From contig CANGIQ010000003.1 in the NCBI GenBank assembly GCA_947453965.1, positions 1 through 64,000 of the forward strand: a stretch of DNA of 64,000 nucleotides, read 5' to 3'. The notes below the pieces were generated by a model. That model was not told the DNA's origin and did no database searches. It saw nothing but the letters and a program-made list of their open reading frames with translations. The position numbers were made by a program, and so were the translations under genes. Positions within the stretch are counted from its first letter, which is position 1. Each line of letters opens with the position of its first letter. Below are positions 20,084 to 30,483 of the stretch, piece after piece. This DNA is from Comamonadaceae bacterium (GTDB lineage Bacteria > Pseudomonadota > Gammaproteobacteria > Burkholderiales > Burkholderiaceae_C).

Positions 20084-20163
20084 GCGGTGATTATCCCGGC
20101 AGTGATAATTTGCCCATGTTGCTCACGCCTAATCGCCTTCATCCTCAGTTTGCTCAGTCCTCC

Positions 20164-21654
20164 ATGACGATGGCGGCGCGTCAAAAAAGCGTTCGCCACA
20201 TCGGGTGGCGCGGCGTTGTGACAGGTTTGTTGTGCTGCCTTGGGCTGTTGGCGCTGCAATGGGCCCAAGCCGCACCGAGCAAAATAAAAAGCACGCCACC
20301 CAGCCACACCCAAGGCGACATCGGTCATTTACCACCCGAGGTGCAAGCCGCGCTGCAACGCGCCAAGGTGCCTGCCGAGGCCCTGCACGTGATGGTGGTC
20401 GACACCCAAGCACAGGCCACACCGCGCTTGAGCCATATGGCGCAAACGCCCATCAACCCAGCCTCGCTGATGAAGCTCGCCACCACCACGGCAGCGCTGG
20501 ACCTGCTAGGCCCCGCGTTTGTCTGGCGCACACCGGTGTACGTGGATGGCACCGTGCGTGACGGCGTGTTGCAGGGCAATGTGTACCTGCGCGGCAGCGG
20601 CGACCCGCGCTTGGTGGTGGAACGTTTGTGGCTCTTGATGCGTCGCATCCAGGGCTTGGGCATTCACAAAATACAGGGTGACATCGTGCTCGACCGCAGC
20701 GCGTTTGACGTGCCCGCACGCGATGCGGCCAGTTTTGATGGCGAACCCCTGCGCCCCTACAACGCAGCGCCAGACGCCTTGCTGCTCAATTTCAAATCGC
20801 TGCTGATTCAATTCGTACCCGACCGGGCGACCAATGTGGCGCGCATTCAAATCGAGCCCCCCATGGCAGGCGTGCAATTCCCGGCCGCCGTGGCGCTGTC
20901 TGCGGGTGACTGCAACGACTACCGGGGCAGTTTGAAGCCTGATTGGTCAGATCCCACACGGATTCGTTTCAACGGCAGCTTTCCTGCAATCTGCGGCGAA
21001 AAAGTGTGGCCCATCGCCTACAGCGCGCCCCAGCAATTTGCCGCCCGCGCGATAGCTGGCATGTGGCAACAACTGGGCGGACACCTCAGCGGCCAGGTGC
21101 GTGAGGGCAGCGTACCCGCCAACTTACAACCCGTGTTCAACAGCGATTCCGCCACGCTCGCTGAAGTCATTCGTGACATCAACAAGTTCAGCAACAACGT
21201 GATGGCCCAGCAGCTCTTTTTAACGCTCAGTCAGCAGCAACGCGGCGTGGGCAGTTTCGACGCCTCGCGCGAGGTGTTGCAACGTTGGTGGCGCGAACGC
21301 GTGGGCGGTGATGTGCCGGTGTTTGACAACGGCTCAGGCCTGAGTCGCGACGAGCGCATCAGCGCCCAAGCCTTGGCGCGTTTGCTGCAAGTGGCCTGGG
21401 CTTCACCCACCATGGCGGAGCTGATGAGCTCTTTGCCCATCAGCGGACTAGACGGCACCTTGAAGCGCAGCAAAGCGCAGGGCGTGGCGCATTTGAAAAC
21501 CGGTAGCCTGCGCGATGTGGCTGGCGTGGCGGGCTTTGTCGATGGCGCCAGCGGCAAGCGTTGGGTATTGGTCGCCGTGCTCAACCACCCCAACGCCAAC
21601 GCGGCACGACCCGCACTCGACGCCTTGATCGATTGGGTTGCGCAGCAACCCTGA
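20164..21654 (+). CDS. dacB: D-alanyl-D-alanine carboxypeptidase/endopeptidase (PBP4)
   Basis: This periplasmic class C penicillin-binding protein trims or cleaves peptidoglycan peptides. It has a signal peptide ending WAQA, and the SxxK motif in NPASLMKLATT. A long class-C insert follows, then SNN (FSNNVMAQQ) and KTG (HLKTGSLRDV), the complete catalytic triad of motifs. From the ATG at 20164 it is 496 residues, close to E. coli PBP4 (477). An in-frame ATG at 20116 gives an unusually long n-region. That ATG follows GATAAT (20103-20108) by 7 bases and has no ribosome site, so a leaderless start there is conceivable. Divergent from tsaB. Confidence 0.95.
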   Translation: MTMAARQKSVRHIGWRGVVTGLLCCLGLLALQWAQAAPSKIKSTPPSHTQGDIGHLPPEVQAALQRAKVPAEALHVMVVDTQAQATPRLSHMAQTPINPASLMKLATTTAALDLLGPAFVWRTPVYVDGTVRDGVLQGNVYLRGSGDPRLVVERLWLLMRRIQGLGIHKIQGDIVLDRSAFDVPARDAASFDGEPLRPYNAAPDALLLNFKSLLIQFVPDRATNVARIQIEPPMAGVQFPAAVALSAGDCNDYRGSLKPDWSDPTRIRFNGSFPAICGEKVWPIAYSAPQQFAARAIAGMWQQLGGHLSGQVREGSVPANLQPVFNSDSATLAEVIRDINKFSNNVMAQQLFLTLSQQQRGVGSFDASREVLQRWWRERVGGDVPVFDNGSGLSRDERISAQALARLLQVAWASPTMAELMSSLPISGLDGTLKRSKAQGVAHLKTGSLRDVAGVAGFVDGASGKRWVLVAVLNHPNANAARPALDALIDWVAQQP

Positions 21655-21678
21655 TATTTTTTAAATAAAGAACCCGCG

Positions 21679-21951
21679 ATGATCTTGCTCACCGACTGGA
21701 TTGGCTACGCAGCCGCCACACTCACCACGGCGAGCTTTGTGCCGCAAGCTTGGCTGACTTTTAAAACGCGTGATGTGCGCGGCATTTCATTGGGGATGTA
21801 CAGCGCCTTCACCTTGGGCATTGCGCTGTGGTTGGCCTACGGCTTGTTGATTCAAGCCTGGCCGGTGGTGATCGCCAATGTGATCACCTTGGCCTTGGCG
21901 TCCAGTATTTTGTGGATGCGCTTGCGTTTTGGTGCAAGCACTGACACCTAG
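21679..21951 (+). CDS. SemiSWEET-type small sugar transporter
   Basis: This 90-residue protein has three predicted helices and the PQ-loop signature (TASFVPQAW) in the first. It also has the SemiSWEET helix-2/3 pattern (GISLGMYSAFTLGIALWLAYG). SemiSWEETs dimerise to form facilitative sugar uniporters, but many bacterial members have no assigned substrate. It starts 24 bases after dacB and may be co-transcribed with it. Confidence 0.9.
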   Translation: MILLTDWIGYAAATLTTASFVPQAWLTFKTRDVRGISLGMYSAFTLGIALWLAYGLLIQAWPVVIANVITLALASSILWMRLRFGASTDT

Positions 21952-21953
21952 GC

Positions 21954-23129
21954 TTAGCGCCAGGCGGCGCGGTATTCCGTCACGTTGTAGATGTAGTCTG
22001 CAATCATGCGATGGACGGCAGGCGTGAGGTTGTAGTTATCAGCAAACACAGCGGTGGCGTAATCCCAAGGCAAATTGCTATTGTGGGAGTTGGTTTTGAT
22101 GGATGCTGCATTTGCGGTGCTGCACAAGTTAGACGCCGTGATGTCGTTGACACAAACAGGCACATCTGGATTGGTCAGCAAAACCCCTGAAGAAGTTGCA
22201 ATGCCAAAGGTACTGGCGTTGCCTGTGGGGTTAGGGAACGCGCGCCCGTAAATATCACTGCCACCAGCGCCCGTACCCGTGACCAAGTTGAAATATTGTG
22301 CAATGTCAGCCAACAACACGGGCTGTCCATGCGTGGTGCCAGGATAGCGATTGACCAAGGCTTGAGAGATTTGGCAACCGAACGAACTGCAGCTCGTATC
22401 GCCAGACGTCAATATGCTCAGTTGTTGCACAAAACTGTATTGGTCACTGAACGTGGGGTAAGACGTGTGCGTGGTAGTTTCTGCGGCAAAGACCCAAGGC
22501 ATGCGCGCGACATTGAACGGGGCAACGATCAAGACATGCTTGGCACCTGCTGTGGTTAAACGCTGCACCACATTGGCCAAATCGACGGCGGCCTGCGCCA
22601 CATTCGCTTTGGCTTGGTCTGCCGTCATGGCATTAGCAAAATATTGCTTGGCGTTGTAAATGATGTCACGTGTCCCTGCTGTGATGACGATCAAGTCGTT
22701 ATCACCAGGGGTGTTGTGCGCCAAAAAATTTGTCACTTGATCTGTCAAAGGAGCGGCCGCGACGCCCGAACCATTGGTCACGGCCGTTGACACACGAGCC
22801 TCGCCTTGGGCATAGCTGTAAGCACCGCCAACAAGTACACGCGTATCGGTGACTGCACTCATGCTGGTGAAGCCGTAAATAAACGCAAACCGCTCGGCCA
22901 CCGTCATGCTGCCACCTGCAGACACATCGTCCACGGTATAGCGAAAACCACCCGCGCCGACATCGCTCAACCCATCGCCAAAAGCAATGACACGCGCATT
23001 GGCAATGTTAGGGTTGACTTTGGTACTGAGCGGATTGACCGTGCTACTCGTTCCGCCACATGCGCTGAGCAAGCTTGCCAAGGCCAGGGCGCATGCGCCC
23101 ATCAGACGTTGAATTGAAATATGGGTCAT
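21954..23129 (-). CDS. GDSL/SGNH-hydrolase-like lipoprotein
   Basis: The 391-residue precursor has a lipoprotein signal with lipobox LLSAC (Cys24), so it should be anchored in the outer or inner membrane facing the periplasm or surface. The nucleophile block reads AFGDGLSDVG (GDGLSD in place of GDSLSD, Ser kept). Block III reads TAGTRD where GxND is usual, and a late DNYNLTPAVH could supply the Asp-His pair. This fits a divergent secreted esterase or lipase; the substrate is unknown. It is convergent with the SemiSWEET gene. Confidence 0.85.
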   Translation of the reverse strand: MTHISIQRLMGACALALASLLSACGGTSSTVNPLSTKVNPNIANARVIAFGDGLSDVGAGGFRYTVDDVSAGGSMTVAERFAFIYGFTSMSAVTDTRVLVGGAYSYAQGEARVSTAVTNGSGVAAAPLTDQVTNFLAHNTPGDNDLIVITAGTRDIIYNAKQYFANAMTADQAKANVAQAAVDLANVVQRLTTAGAKHVLIVAPFNVARMPWVFAAETTTHTSYPTFSDQYSFVQQLSILTSGDTSCSSFGCQISQALVNRYPGTTHGQPVLLADIAQYFNLVTGTGAGGSDIYGRAFPNPTGNASTFGIATSSGVLLTNPDVPVCVNDITASNLCSTANAASIKTNSHNSNLPWDYATAVFADNYNLTPAVHRMIADYIYNVTEYRAAWR

Positions 23130-23156
23130 CAGATGTTCTCGTTGATTGAGCGTAGT

Positions 23157-24170
23157 TTAGCCAGCTGGCGTGGCAGCCCGGGTCAGCCGGTCCAAAACGC
23201 CCTCCCACTCGGGAAGTTGGGCAGGGCGTTCGACCCAAATCTGGGCCACACCCTGGCGGTCAAATTCACGCAGCTGCGCAAACAACACATGGGCACAGGC
23301 GACCGGATCTTGCGGCATTGCACATTGCACCACGTGGGCGTTCAAAGCCGCGTTGACTTGCATGGGGCGACGCGACCACACGGCCACGTGGCTTGGTCCG
23401 GCCGTGGTCGTGCTCAGGTGGTTCAAAGCAGCTTGCATTTCTTGGGCATCCATCAAGCGCACTTGCGCAGACGGTGCATAGTGCGACGCCAATGTACCGG
23501 AAGCACGCGGCGCATCGGCATCTGTGATGACTGAGGTGCGCACAATCTCGCCACAAGCTGCTCTCAGCTGTTCGAGCGTTAACACCCCCGGACGCAACAA
23601 CACCGGCATGCCTCGTGTGCAGTCGACGATGGTTGACTCAATGCCCACATCACAGGCACCGCCATCCACAATCAGCAAGCGCTCGCCAAACTCGGTGGCC
23701 ACGTGCGCCGCCGTGGTAGGGCTGACGCGGCCAAACAAATTGGCGCTGGGGGCCGCCACGCCAAACACGCCCAAAGTCTCGGCGCTTTGCAGCACGGCAT
23801 GGGCTACCGGATGTGAGGGACAACGCAGTCCTACCGAGTCTTGGCCTCCTGCTGCAACCGCAGCGACCTCAGGGCGACGCGGCAAGATGAGGGTCAAGGG
23901 GCCTGGCCAAAAAGCGTCGATGAGCTGCTGGGCAAACTGCGGCACATGGCTGGCAAAACGCGGTACGTCTGATGCGCTGGCCACATGCACGATGAGCGGA
24001 TGATTGGGAGGACGACCTTTGGCGGCAAAAATTTTGGCCACCGCTGCATCATTGCCCGCATCAGCCGCCAAGCCGTACACCGTCTCGGTAGGCAGCCCCA
24101 ACAGTTCACCGCGCTGCAAAGCCTGTGCAGCGGCGGTGATGGCTTGGGGGGATTGGCCGTCAACGATCAT
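23157..24170 (-). CDS. tsaC: L-threonylcarbamoyladenylate synthase (Sua5/YrdC/YwlC)
   Basis: This enzyme makes threonylcarbamoyl-AMP from Thr, bicarbonate and ATP for t6A tRNA modification. Residues about 10-205 are the YrdC domain (LPTETVYGLAADAGND, KGRPPNHPLIVHV, FWPGPLTLIL, SANLFGRVSPTTA). The C-terminal 120 residues are the Sua5 domain, making this the long Sua5-type enzyme of 337 residues and not the short TsaC. It follows purK by 12 bases, so it probably belongs to the purE-purK-sua5 transcript. Confidence 0.96.
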   Translation of the reverse strand: MIVDGQSPQAITAAAQALQRGELLGLPTETVYGLAADAGNDAAVAKIFAAKGRPPNHPLIVHVASASDVPRFASHVPQFAQQLIDAFWPGPLTLILPRRPEVAAVAAGGQDSVGLRCPSHPVAHAVLQSAETLGVFGVAAPSANLFGRVSPTTAAHVATEFGERLLIVDGGACDVGIESTIVDCTRGMPVLLRPGVLTLEQLRAACGEIVRTSVITDADAPRASGTLASHYAPSAQVRLMDAQEMQAALNHLSTTTAGPSHVAVWSRRPMQVNAALNAHVVQCAMPQDPVACAHVLFAQLREFDRQGVAQIWVERPAQLPEWEGVLDRLTRAATPAG

Positions 24171-24182
24171 GGCAAGAAACGA

Positions 24183-25397
24183 TTAAAACGGCGCAATGCC
24201 CAAAATGGCAGCGGCTTGCAACGCCACGGCACGCGCCGCATCAGGCGTTGCCGCCGTGACGTTGAGATGTCCCATCTTGCGACCCACGCGCGCTTCGCGC
24301 TTGCCGTACAGATGCAGATGTGTGCCGGGCAGCGCCAGCACCTTGTGCCACGCGGGCTCGGTCTGCAAAGCATGGGGTTCTGAACCCGATGGATTCACAA
24401 GCCACAAATCGCCCAACAAATTGAGCATGAAGGCGGGGCTGTGCAAGCGTGGTTGCGTCAAAGGCAAATCGGCCATGGTGCGCACTTGCAACTCAAACTG
24501 CGACACATCACATGCATCTTGGCTGTAGTGGCCGCTGTTGTGGGGACGGGGGGCAATTTCGTTGACCACCAGCTGTCCATCGGCCAACACAAAGAATTCG
24601 ACACACAACACGCCCACGTAGTTCAGCTCTTGTGCCACGGCTTTGGCAGCAGTGATGGCTTGGCTTGCCAACGCATCGGACACGTTGCCTGCAAACACCT
24701 CGGTCACAGCCAGAATGCCATCGCGGTGCAGATTGCGTTGCACAGGCAGGTTCACCATTGCGCCATCGCGACCACGCGCCACGATGACCGAGCACTCGCT
24801 GGCCAGGGGCAACATTTTTTCCAACACGCAAGGCACTTGGCCCAGCTTCGCCCAGCCCGCTTTTAATTCATCACGCGTGGCCACGCGCAATTGGCCTTTG
24901 CCGTCGTAACCCATGCGGGAGGTTTTCAAAATGCCAGGCAGCAAATCGTCAATCGCTACAGCGTTCGGCGCCCCCGCTAACAAGGCCGCGAGCTGCTCGG
25001 GCGTGTCGATCACCGCATACGGCGCGACCGGCACGCCACAGGCGACAAAGTGGGCCTTTTCACGCGCACGGTCTTGCGCCACCGCCACCGCAGATGCAGC
25101 GGGCGACACAGGCAACGTGGCTGTAAGTTGTGCCAGCGCATCGGCAGGCACATTTTCAAATTCCGTGGTCACCGCTTGGCACACCGCCGCGAGTTGCTTC
25201 AAACCCGCCGCATCCAGGTAGTCGGTGTGGATGTGGTGATGACTCACCAAGCCCGCGGGGCTTTGGGCATCAGGGTCGAGCACGGCCGTGTTGTATCCCA
25301 TGCGCTGTGCGGCATGCGCCCACATGCGACCCAATTGGCCACCACCCAGCACACCCAAGGTCGCACCGGGCAGCAGAGGTTTCAGGGCTTCGCTCAT
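24183..25397 (-). CDS. purK: N5-carboxyaminoimidazole ribonucleotide synthase
   Basis: PurK is an ATP-grasp enzyme converting AIR and bicarbonate to N5-CAIR. The N-terminal Rossmann part reads [17 protein letters not shown]. The ATP-grasp region has [30 protein letters not shown] and [20 protein letters not shown]. At 404 residues it is of normal length (E. coli 355, with N-terminal and C-terminal extras). Its ATG overlaps the purE stop codon by 4 bases (ATGA), implying translational coupling. Confidence 0.97.
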   Translation of the reverse strand: MSEALKPLLPGATLGVLGGGQLGRMWAHAAQRMGYNTAVLDPDAQSPAGLVSHHHIHTDYLDAAGLKQLAAVCQAVTTEFENVPADALAQLTATLPVSPAASAVAVAQDRAREKAHFVACGVPVAPYAVIDTPEQLAALLAGAPNAVAIDDLLPGILKTSRMGYDGKGQLRVATRDELKAGWAKLGQVPCVLEKMLPLASECSVIVARGRDGAMVNLPVQRNLHRDGILAVTEVFAGNVSDALASQAITAAKAVAQELNYVGVLCVEFFVLADGQLVVNEIAPRPHNSGHYSQDACDVSQFELQVRTMADLPLTQPRLHSPAFMLNLLGDLWLVNPSGSEPHALQTEPAWHKVLALPGTHLHLYGKREARVGRKMGHLNVTAATPDAARAVALQAAAILGIAPF

Positions 25398-25885
25398 ACG
25401 GGAGGCAGGGTCATATTGCGCGCCACCTCGGTCTGCGCCACGCGGAAGGCTTGCAGCTTGTCCGCCAGTGCCGCGTCGGTTGACGCCAGCAAAGCCACCG
25501 CAAACAAGGCCGCATTGGCAGCACCCGCATTGCCAATGGCAAAGGTGGCCACCGGAATGCCCTTGGGCATTTGCACGATGCTGTGCAAAGAGTCCACACC
25601 TTGCAGGTGCTTGCTGGCTACCGGCACGCCCAAAACGGGCACGATGGTTTTGGCAGCCAACATGCCTGGTAAATGCGCCGCGCCGCCCGCTCCTGCGATG
25701 ATGGCGCGCAAACCCCTGCTGTGTGCGCTGTCCGCATACGCAAACATATCGTCTGGCATACGATGGGCAGAAACGACACGGGTTTCAAAAGAGACGCCAA
25801 ATTCTTGGAGAATCTGGGCTGCATGTTGCATGGTGTCCCAATCGGAATTGGACCCCATGACAACGCCAACTTGGCACTTGGTCAT
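25394..25885 (-). CDS. purE: N5-carboxyaminoimidazole ribonucleotide mutase
   Basis: PurE converts N5-CAIR to CAIR in de novo purine synthesis. From the ATG at 25885 it is 163 residues and carries [24 protein letters not shown] and [14 protein letters not shown], the CAIR-binding blocks of class I PurE. The frame is open 69 bases further upstream, but that would run into the divergent thioredoxin promoter and adds non-conserved residues. Coupled to purK by a 4-base overlap. Confidence 0.97.
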   Translation of the reverse strand: MTKCQVGVVMGSNSDWDTMQHAAQILQEFGVSFETRVVSAHRMPDDMFAYADSAHSRGLRAIIAGAGGAAHLPGMLAAKTIVPVLGVPVASKHLQGVDSLHSIVQMPKGIPVATFAIGNAGAANAALFAVALLASTDAALADKLQAFRVAQTEVARNMTLPPV

Positions 25886-25932
25886 GATGAAGGCTGTGTG
25901 TGAGCAAAAACGAATTTTAAGACGGGACCCCC

Positions 25933-26889
25933 ATGATCGATGTAACGATGGCAAATTTCGAGGCCGATGTGATTGCTGCCTCTCAAACCACCCCTGTGCT
26001 GGTGGATTTCTGGGCCGATTGGTGTGGCCCCTGTAAATCGCTGGGTCCGATTCTGGAAAAGCTGGAAACCGCTTACGAGGGCCGCTTCCAACTGGTCAAG
26101 ATCAACGCCGACACCGAGCAGCAACTGGCGGGTGCCTTTGGCGTTAAGAGCCTGCCCACTTGCATTTTGTTGATGGGCGGGCGGCCTGTGGATGGTTTCA
26201 TGGGTGCCTTGCCTGAAGGCAAGGTGCGCGAGTTTTTAGACAAGCATTTGCCTTCTGATGGCGAAATCACGGCCCAAGCCGATGCGCAAGAAGCCGAGCA
26301 GCTCATGCAAGCCGGCGATGTGGACGCTGCCCTGCACAAATTGCAAGAGGCTCTGGCCCTCAACCCCAGCGACGAAGAAACCCGCTACAACTTCGTCAAG
26401 CTGCTGATTTCGGTCGGCCATCTTGAAGAGGCGGCTGCCGCCTTGGCGCCCATGCTGGTGCAAATTCCCTTGCAACTTCGCTTTGACGCTTTGAATTACT
26501 GGCTGCAAGCGCTGACATTTGTCAGCAGCGACGCGCGTGGCGGCTGGACGTTAGAGCAGTTTGACGAATTGATCGCCAAGAACAAACGTGACTTTGAAAC
26601 CCGCTTGGCCAAAGCACGCACCCTCATTGCTGCCGGTCACATGGAAGCGGCGATGGAGGAGTTGCTGGAAATCATCATGCGCGACAAGTCATGGAGCGAT
26701 GACGTAGCGCGCAAAACCTACGTGGCCATCCTCGAATTGCTCACACCCCCTAAGCCCAAAACGGACGATGCCGCCTTTGGCAAAACCGCAGGTGGCATTG
26801 AGCTGACCGGCAAAGCTGCGGTGCAAGAAGACCCGGTGCTGGAGATGATTTCTCGCTACCGCCGCAAGCTCAGCATGGCGCTGAACTGA
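25933..26889 (+). CDS. ybbN: Thioredoxin-TPR protein (CnoX/YbbN-like)
   Basis: This 318-residue cytoplasmic protein has an N-terminal thioredoxin domain (residues 1-110) with an intact WCGPC active site and the cis-Pro segment [11 protein letters not shown]. Tetratricopeptide-type helices follow (about 115-290). In the CnoX family such proteins hold unfolded clients under oxidative or hypochlorite stress and pass them to GroEL/DnaK. E. coli CnoX lacks the CxxC and has no reductase activity, whereas this one could be redox-active. It is divergent from purE. Confidence 0.92.
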   Translation: MIDVTMANFEADVIAASQTTPVLVDFWADWCGPCKSLGPILEKLETAYEGRFQLVKINADTEQQLAGAFGVKSLPTCILLMGGRPVDGFMGALPEGKVREFLDKHLPSDGEITAQADAQEAEQLMQAGDVDAALHKLQEALALNPSDEETRYNFVKLLISVGHLEEAAAALAPMLVQIPLQLRFDALNYWLQALTFVSSDARGGWTLEQFDELIAKNKRDFETRLAKARTLIAAGHMEAAMEELLEIIMRDKSWSDDVARKTYVAILELLTPPKPKTDDAAFGKTAGGIELTGKAAVQEDPVLEMISRYRRKLSMALN

Positions 26890-26908
26890 TCGCGGCGGAC
26901 AAACACAC

Positions 26909-27817
26909 TCAGTCTTTCAACCGCTCCCAAGCCTCTTGGTACTTGGCGGCGGTTTGGGCAATCACCTCTTGCGGCAAATGTGGCGCCGGGGGCGATTTGC
27001 TCCAAGGCTTGCCCTGCACTTGGGCGGTTTCCAGCCAATCGCGCAAAAACTGCTTGTCGTAGCTCGGTGGGTTCACACCCGCTTTGAAGCTCTGCGCGTA
27101 GCTGTCGGCCGGCCAGTAGCGTGAGGAGTCGGGGGTGAGCACTTCGTCCATCAACACCAAATCATTGTTGGCATCCAAACCAAACTCAAACTTGGTGTCG
27201 GCAATGATGATGCCTTTGGCGGCTGCCACGTCGCGTGCGGTCTCGTAGAGCGCAATGCTGACGGTTTTGACTTTCTCGGCCAAGCTGCTGCCAATCATCT
27301 CGACGACTTGCTCATACGTGATGTTCTCGTCATGGTCACCCACGGCCGCTTTGGCTGCGGGTGTGAAGATGGGCTCTGGCAGCTTGCTGGCGTTTTTCAA
27401 ACCTTTGGGCAAGGGCACACCACATACCGCTTGGTTAGCTTGGTATTCCTGCCAACCGCTGCCTGCCAAATAGCCACGCACCACGGCCTCCACAGGAATG
27501 GGCTTCAAACGCTTAACCAACATGGAGCGGCCGGTGACTTGCGCCACTTCATCGGCGCTGACCACGCTCTCAGGCGCTTCGCCCGTCAGGTGGTTGGGGC
27601 AGATGTGGCCCAGCTTGCCGAACCAAAACAAAGCCATCTTGGTGAGCAGCTCACCCTTGCCTGGAATGGGCTCGCCCATGATGACGTCAAACGCGCTGAT
27701 GCGGTCGGAGGCGACCATCAAGATGCGGTCATCGCCCACGGCGTAGTTGTCGCGCACTTTGCCGCGTGCCAACAGGGGCAAAGAAGTCAAAGCAGAGGTG
27801 TGCAAAGCGGAGGTCAT
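26909..27817 (-). CDS. purC: Phosphoribosylaminoimidazole-succinocarboxamide synthase
   Basis: PurC joins CAIR and aspartate to SAICAR. This is the longer (~300-residue) form found in fungi and many betaproteobacteria. Recognisable blocks are [44 protein letters not shown] and DTKFEFG with [12 protein letters not shown]. The ATG at 27817 is chosen; a GTG three codons upstream is possible. It lies downstream of fba but behind a terminator, so it needs its own promoter. With purE and purK it forms a purine cluster. Confidence 0.96.
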   Translation of the reverse strand: MTSALHTSALTSLPLLARGKVRDNYAVGDDRILMVASDRISAFDVIMGEPIPGKGELLTKMALFWFGKLGHICPNHLTGEAPESVVSADEVAQVTGRSMLVKRLKPIPVEAVVRGYLAGSGWQEYQANQAVCGVPLPKGLKNASKLPEPIFTPAAKAAVGDHDENITYEQVVEMIGSSLAEKVKTVSIALYETARDVAAAKGIIIADTKFEFGLDANNDLVLMDEVLTPDSSRYWPADSYAQSFKAGVNPPSYDKQFLRDWLETAQVQGKPWSKSPPAPHLPQEVIAQTAAKYQEAWERLKD

Positions 27818-27832
27818 GGATTTCACAATTCA

Positions 27833-27864
27833 AATAAGAAAGCCCGTTGAACGTTCAACGGGCT
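27833..27864 (-). terminator. Rho-independent terminator between fba and purC
   Basis: AGCCCGTTGAACGTTCAACGGGCT (27841-27864) is a perfect self-complementary hairpin. On the minus strand it is followed by TTCTTATTTG. It ends the fba transcript just before purC. Confidence 0.85.
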
Positions 27865-27907
27865 TGGAACTATTCGAGCGAATTATCGCAAGAGTCGTTC
27901 GTGGTGA

Positions 27908-28972
27908 TCACTTCACCAGTTGTGCGAGCTCGCCCTTGGCGTATTTGGCCGCCACAACTTGCAGGCTTTGGCCTTTGATCTTGGCGCCTTGGCCTTCGCA
28001 ACCAAATTCCAAATAGCGCTGCTTGCAAATCGCCATGGCGGCTTCGCGGGCGGGCTTGAGCCATTCGCGGGCATCGAACTTCTCTGGGTTTTCTGCCAAG
28101 AACTTACGCACCGCGCCGGTCATGGCCAAACGGATGTCGGTGTCGATGTTGATCTTGCGCACGCCGTACTTGATGGCTTCTTGAATCTCAGCCACGGGCA
28201 CGCCGTAGGTTTCTTTCATCTTGCCGCCGTATTGGTTGATGATGGCCAACAGGTCTTGCGGCACGCTGGACGAGCCATGCATCACCAAGTGGGTGTTGGG
28301 AATGCGGGCATTGATTTCTTTCACGCGGCTGATGGCCAACACATCCCCTGTGGGTGGGCGTGTGAACTTGTACGCGCCGTGGCTGGTGCCGATGGCGATG
28401 GCCAAAGCGTCAAGCTGGGTGGCTTTGACGAACTGCGCCGCCTCTTCGGGGTCGGTCAGCATTTGGCTGTGGTCCAACTTGCCCACCGCGCCCACGCCAT
28501 CTTCTTCACCGGCTTCGCCAGTTTCCAAAGAACCCAGGCAGCCCAATTCGCCTTCTACGGTCACACCCACTTTGTGCGCCATGGCCACCACTTGTTGGGT
28601 CACGCTCACGTTGTAGTCAAAGCCCGAGGGGGTTTTCCCGTCTTCCAGCAAAGAACCGTCCATCATGACCGAGCCAAAGCCCAGGTCGATCGCGCCTTGG
28701 CAAATCTTGGGCGAGGTGCCGTGGTCTTGGTGCATGACCAAGGGGATGTGGGGATAGGCTTCTGTGGCCGCTTGAATCAGATGCTTGATGAACGACTCAC
28801 CGGCGTACTTGCGTGCGCCCGCGCTGGCTTGCAAGATCACAGGCGCGCCCACCGCATCGGCCGCAGCCATCACGGCTTGCACTTGTTCCAAGTTGTTGAC
28901 GTTGAAAGCGGGAATGCCGTAACCCTGCTCTGCCGCATGGTCCAGAAGTTCGCGCATCGAGACGAGTGCCAT
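27908..28972 (-). CDS. fba: Class II fructose-bisphosphate aldolase
   Basis: This zinc-dependent aldolase interconverts fructose-1,6-bisphosphate with DHAP and glyceraldehyde-3-phosphate. The 354-residue protein has the class II blocks [11 protein letters not shown] (metal His), [30 protein letters not shown] and [10 protein letters not shown], and the KINIDTDIR phosphate-binding segment. It resembles the subtype often annotated as Calvin-cycle aldolase, but no other Calvin genes are present. The ribosome site is AGAGG, 9 bases before the ATG. It lies between pyk and purC. Confidence 0.97.
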   Translation of the reverse strand: MALVSMRELLDHAAEQGYGIPAFNVNNLEQVQAVMAAADAVGAPVILQASAGARKYAGESFIKHLIQAATEAYPHIPLVMHQDHGTSPKICQGAIDLGFGSVMMDGSLLEDGKTPSGFDYNVSVTQQVVAMAHKVGVTVEGELGCLGSLETGEAGEEDGVGAVGKLDHSQMLTDPEEAAQFVKATQLDALAIAIGTSHGAYKFTRPPTGDVLAISRVKEINARIPNTHLVMHGSSSVPQDLLAIINQYGGKMKETYGVPVAEIQEAIKYGVRKINIDTDIRLAMTGAVRKFLAENPEKFDAREWLKPAREAAMAICKQRYLEFGCEGQGAKIKGQSLQVVAAKYAKGELAQLVK

Positions 28973-29024
28973 AGGAAATACCTCTAAAGTTAAAAATCTG
29001 TCAAATTGCCCAAATTTTAAGTGG

Positions 29025-29046
29025 GTCAGCTTGGCGGCAAGCTGAC
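29025..29046 (-). terminator. Hairpin after pyk, possible terminator
   Basis: GTCAGCTT (29025-29032) and AAGCTGAC (29039-29046) form an 8-bp stem with a 6-base loop, 3 bases past the pyk stop codon. The downstream minus-strand sequence is CCACTTAAAATTTG, so the T-run is poor. It may terminate weakly or let transcription continue into fba. Confidence 0.5.
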
Positions 29047-29049
29047 AAA

Positions 29050-30483
29050 TCAGCCCACTTCACAAATGCGCAGCATGTTGGTGCCGCCGGGCGTGCCCAT
29101 GGGGTCACCGCAGGTGATGGCGTAGACATCGCCGGTGTCGACAATGCCGCGCAACTTCAAATGCGCTTCAGCTTGGGCCAAGGCCGTGTCGCGGTCGGCG
29201 CTGGTGTCCATCAGCAAGGGGCGCACGTTGCGGAACAAGGCCATGCGGCGCTGCGAGGTCACCTTGGTGGTCACGGCATAAATGGGAATGTGAATCCGAT
29301 GGCGGCTCATCCACAGCGCGGTCGAGCCCGATTCCGTCAGCGCCACAATGGCTTTGGCACCCAGATGATGGGCAGTGAACAGCGCACCCATCGCAATGGT
29401 TTGGTCAATACGGCTGAAGGTTTGGCCTTTGAAATCGGCGTCGAGTTCCACATCTTCGGCCGCCTCAGCAGCGGCACAAATTTTGGACATTTCTTCCACC
29501 GTCTCCAGCGGGTATTTGCCGGCTGCGGTTTCAGCACTCAGCATGACGGCGTCGGTGCCATCAATCACCGCGTTGGCCACATCGCTCACTTCGGCGCGGG
29601 TGGGCACGGGGTTGGTGATCATGCTCTCCATCATTTGGGTGGCGGTGATTACCACTTTGTCGTGTTGACGCGCCAGCTTGATCATGCGTTTTTGGAGTGC
29701 TGGCACGGCCGCATTGCCCACCTCCACCGCCAAGTCGCCACGCGCGACCATGATGCCGTCGCTGGCACGCAAAATTTCATCCAGCAAAGGAATGGCTTCG
29801 GCGCGCTCGATCTTGGCAATCAAACCGGGCTTGTGTTTGTACTCAGCACCGGCCACATTGGCGAGTTGGCGCGCCATTTCCATGTCGGTGGCGTTCTTGG
29901 GAAAGCTCACCGCTACGTAGTCGGCTTGAAAGCTCATCGCGGTTTTGATGTCTTCCATGTCTTTGCCGGTCAGAGCCGGGGCGGTCAGGCCACCGCCTTG
30001 TTTGTTGATGCCCTTGTTGTTGGACAACTCGCCGCCTACTTTCACCGTGGTGTGCACTTGCTCACCGCGCACGGCCTCCACCGTCAACACAATCAAACCA
30101 TCGTTGAGCAACAACAAGTCGCCGGGCTTCACATCCCGGGGCAGCTCTTTGTAGTCCAGGCCCACACCTTGCAGGTCTCCGGGCTCAGTGCGTGAGGCGT
30201 CGAGTACGAATTTGGCGCCGTTTTCCAGCATGACCTTGCCGTCGGCAAACTTGCCCACGCGGATCTTGGGGCCTTGCAGGTCGGCCATGATGGCCACTTC
30301 GCGGCCCGCACGGGCAGCAGCTTCGCGCACCAAGCGGGCACGGTCGATGTGGTCTTGGGCTTTGCCGTGGCTGAAGTTGAGGCGAACCACATTGACGCCA
30401 GCGCGAATCATCTGTTCGAGCAAGGCCGGGTCGCTGGACGCCGGGCCCAATGTGGCAACAATTTTGGTGGCGTGACGGGCCAT
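29050..30483 (-). CDS. pyk: Pyruvate kinase
   Basis: Pyruvate kinase makes pyruvate and ATP from PEP. The 477-residue protein is full length, with [25 protein letters not shown], the active-site block [17 protein letters not shown] with [12 protein letters not shown], and ATQMMESMI. The C-terminal allosteric domain has [26 protein letters not shown] precedes the ATG by 8 bases. Gene order pyk-fba-purC on one strand suggests a metabolic cluster, partly insulated by terminators. Confidence 0.97.
   Translation of the reverse strand: MARHATKIVATLGPASSDPALLEQMIRAGVNVVRLNFSHGKAQDHIDRARLVREAAARAGREVAIMADLQGPKIRVGKFADGKVMLENGAKFVLDASRTEPGDLQGVGLDYKELPRDVKPGDLLLLNDGLIVLTVEAVRGEQVHTTVKVGGELSNNKGINKQGGGLTAPALTGKDMEDIKTAMSFQADYVAVSFPKNATDMEMARQLANVAGAEYKHKPGLIAKIERAEAIPLLDEILRASDGIMVARGDLAVEVGNAAVPALQKRMIKLARQHDKVVITATQMMESMITNPVPTRAEVSDVANAVIDGTDAVMLSAETAAGKYPLETVEEMSKICAAAEAAEDVELDADFKGQTFSRIDQTIAMGALFTAHHLGAKAIVALTESGSTALWMSRHRIHIPIYAVTTKVTSQRRMALFRNVRPLLMDTSADRDTALAQAEAHLKLRGIVDTGDVYAITCGDPMGTPGGTNMLRICEVG

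Noticed and set aside
28999-29004. Perfect TTGACA on the minus strand upstream of fba
   Set aside because: At 16-18 bases spacing the sequence is GTATTT/TATTTC, directly against the ATG, so it does not make a usable promoter for the annotated start.
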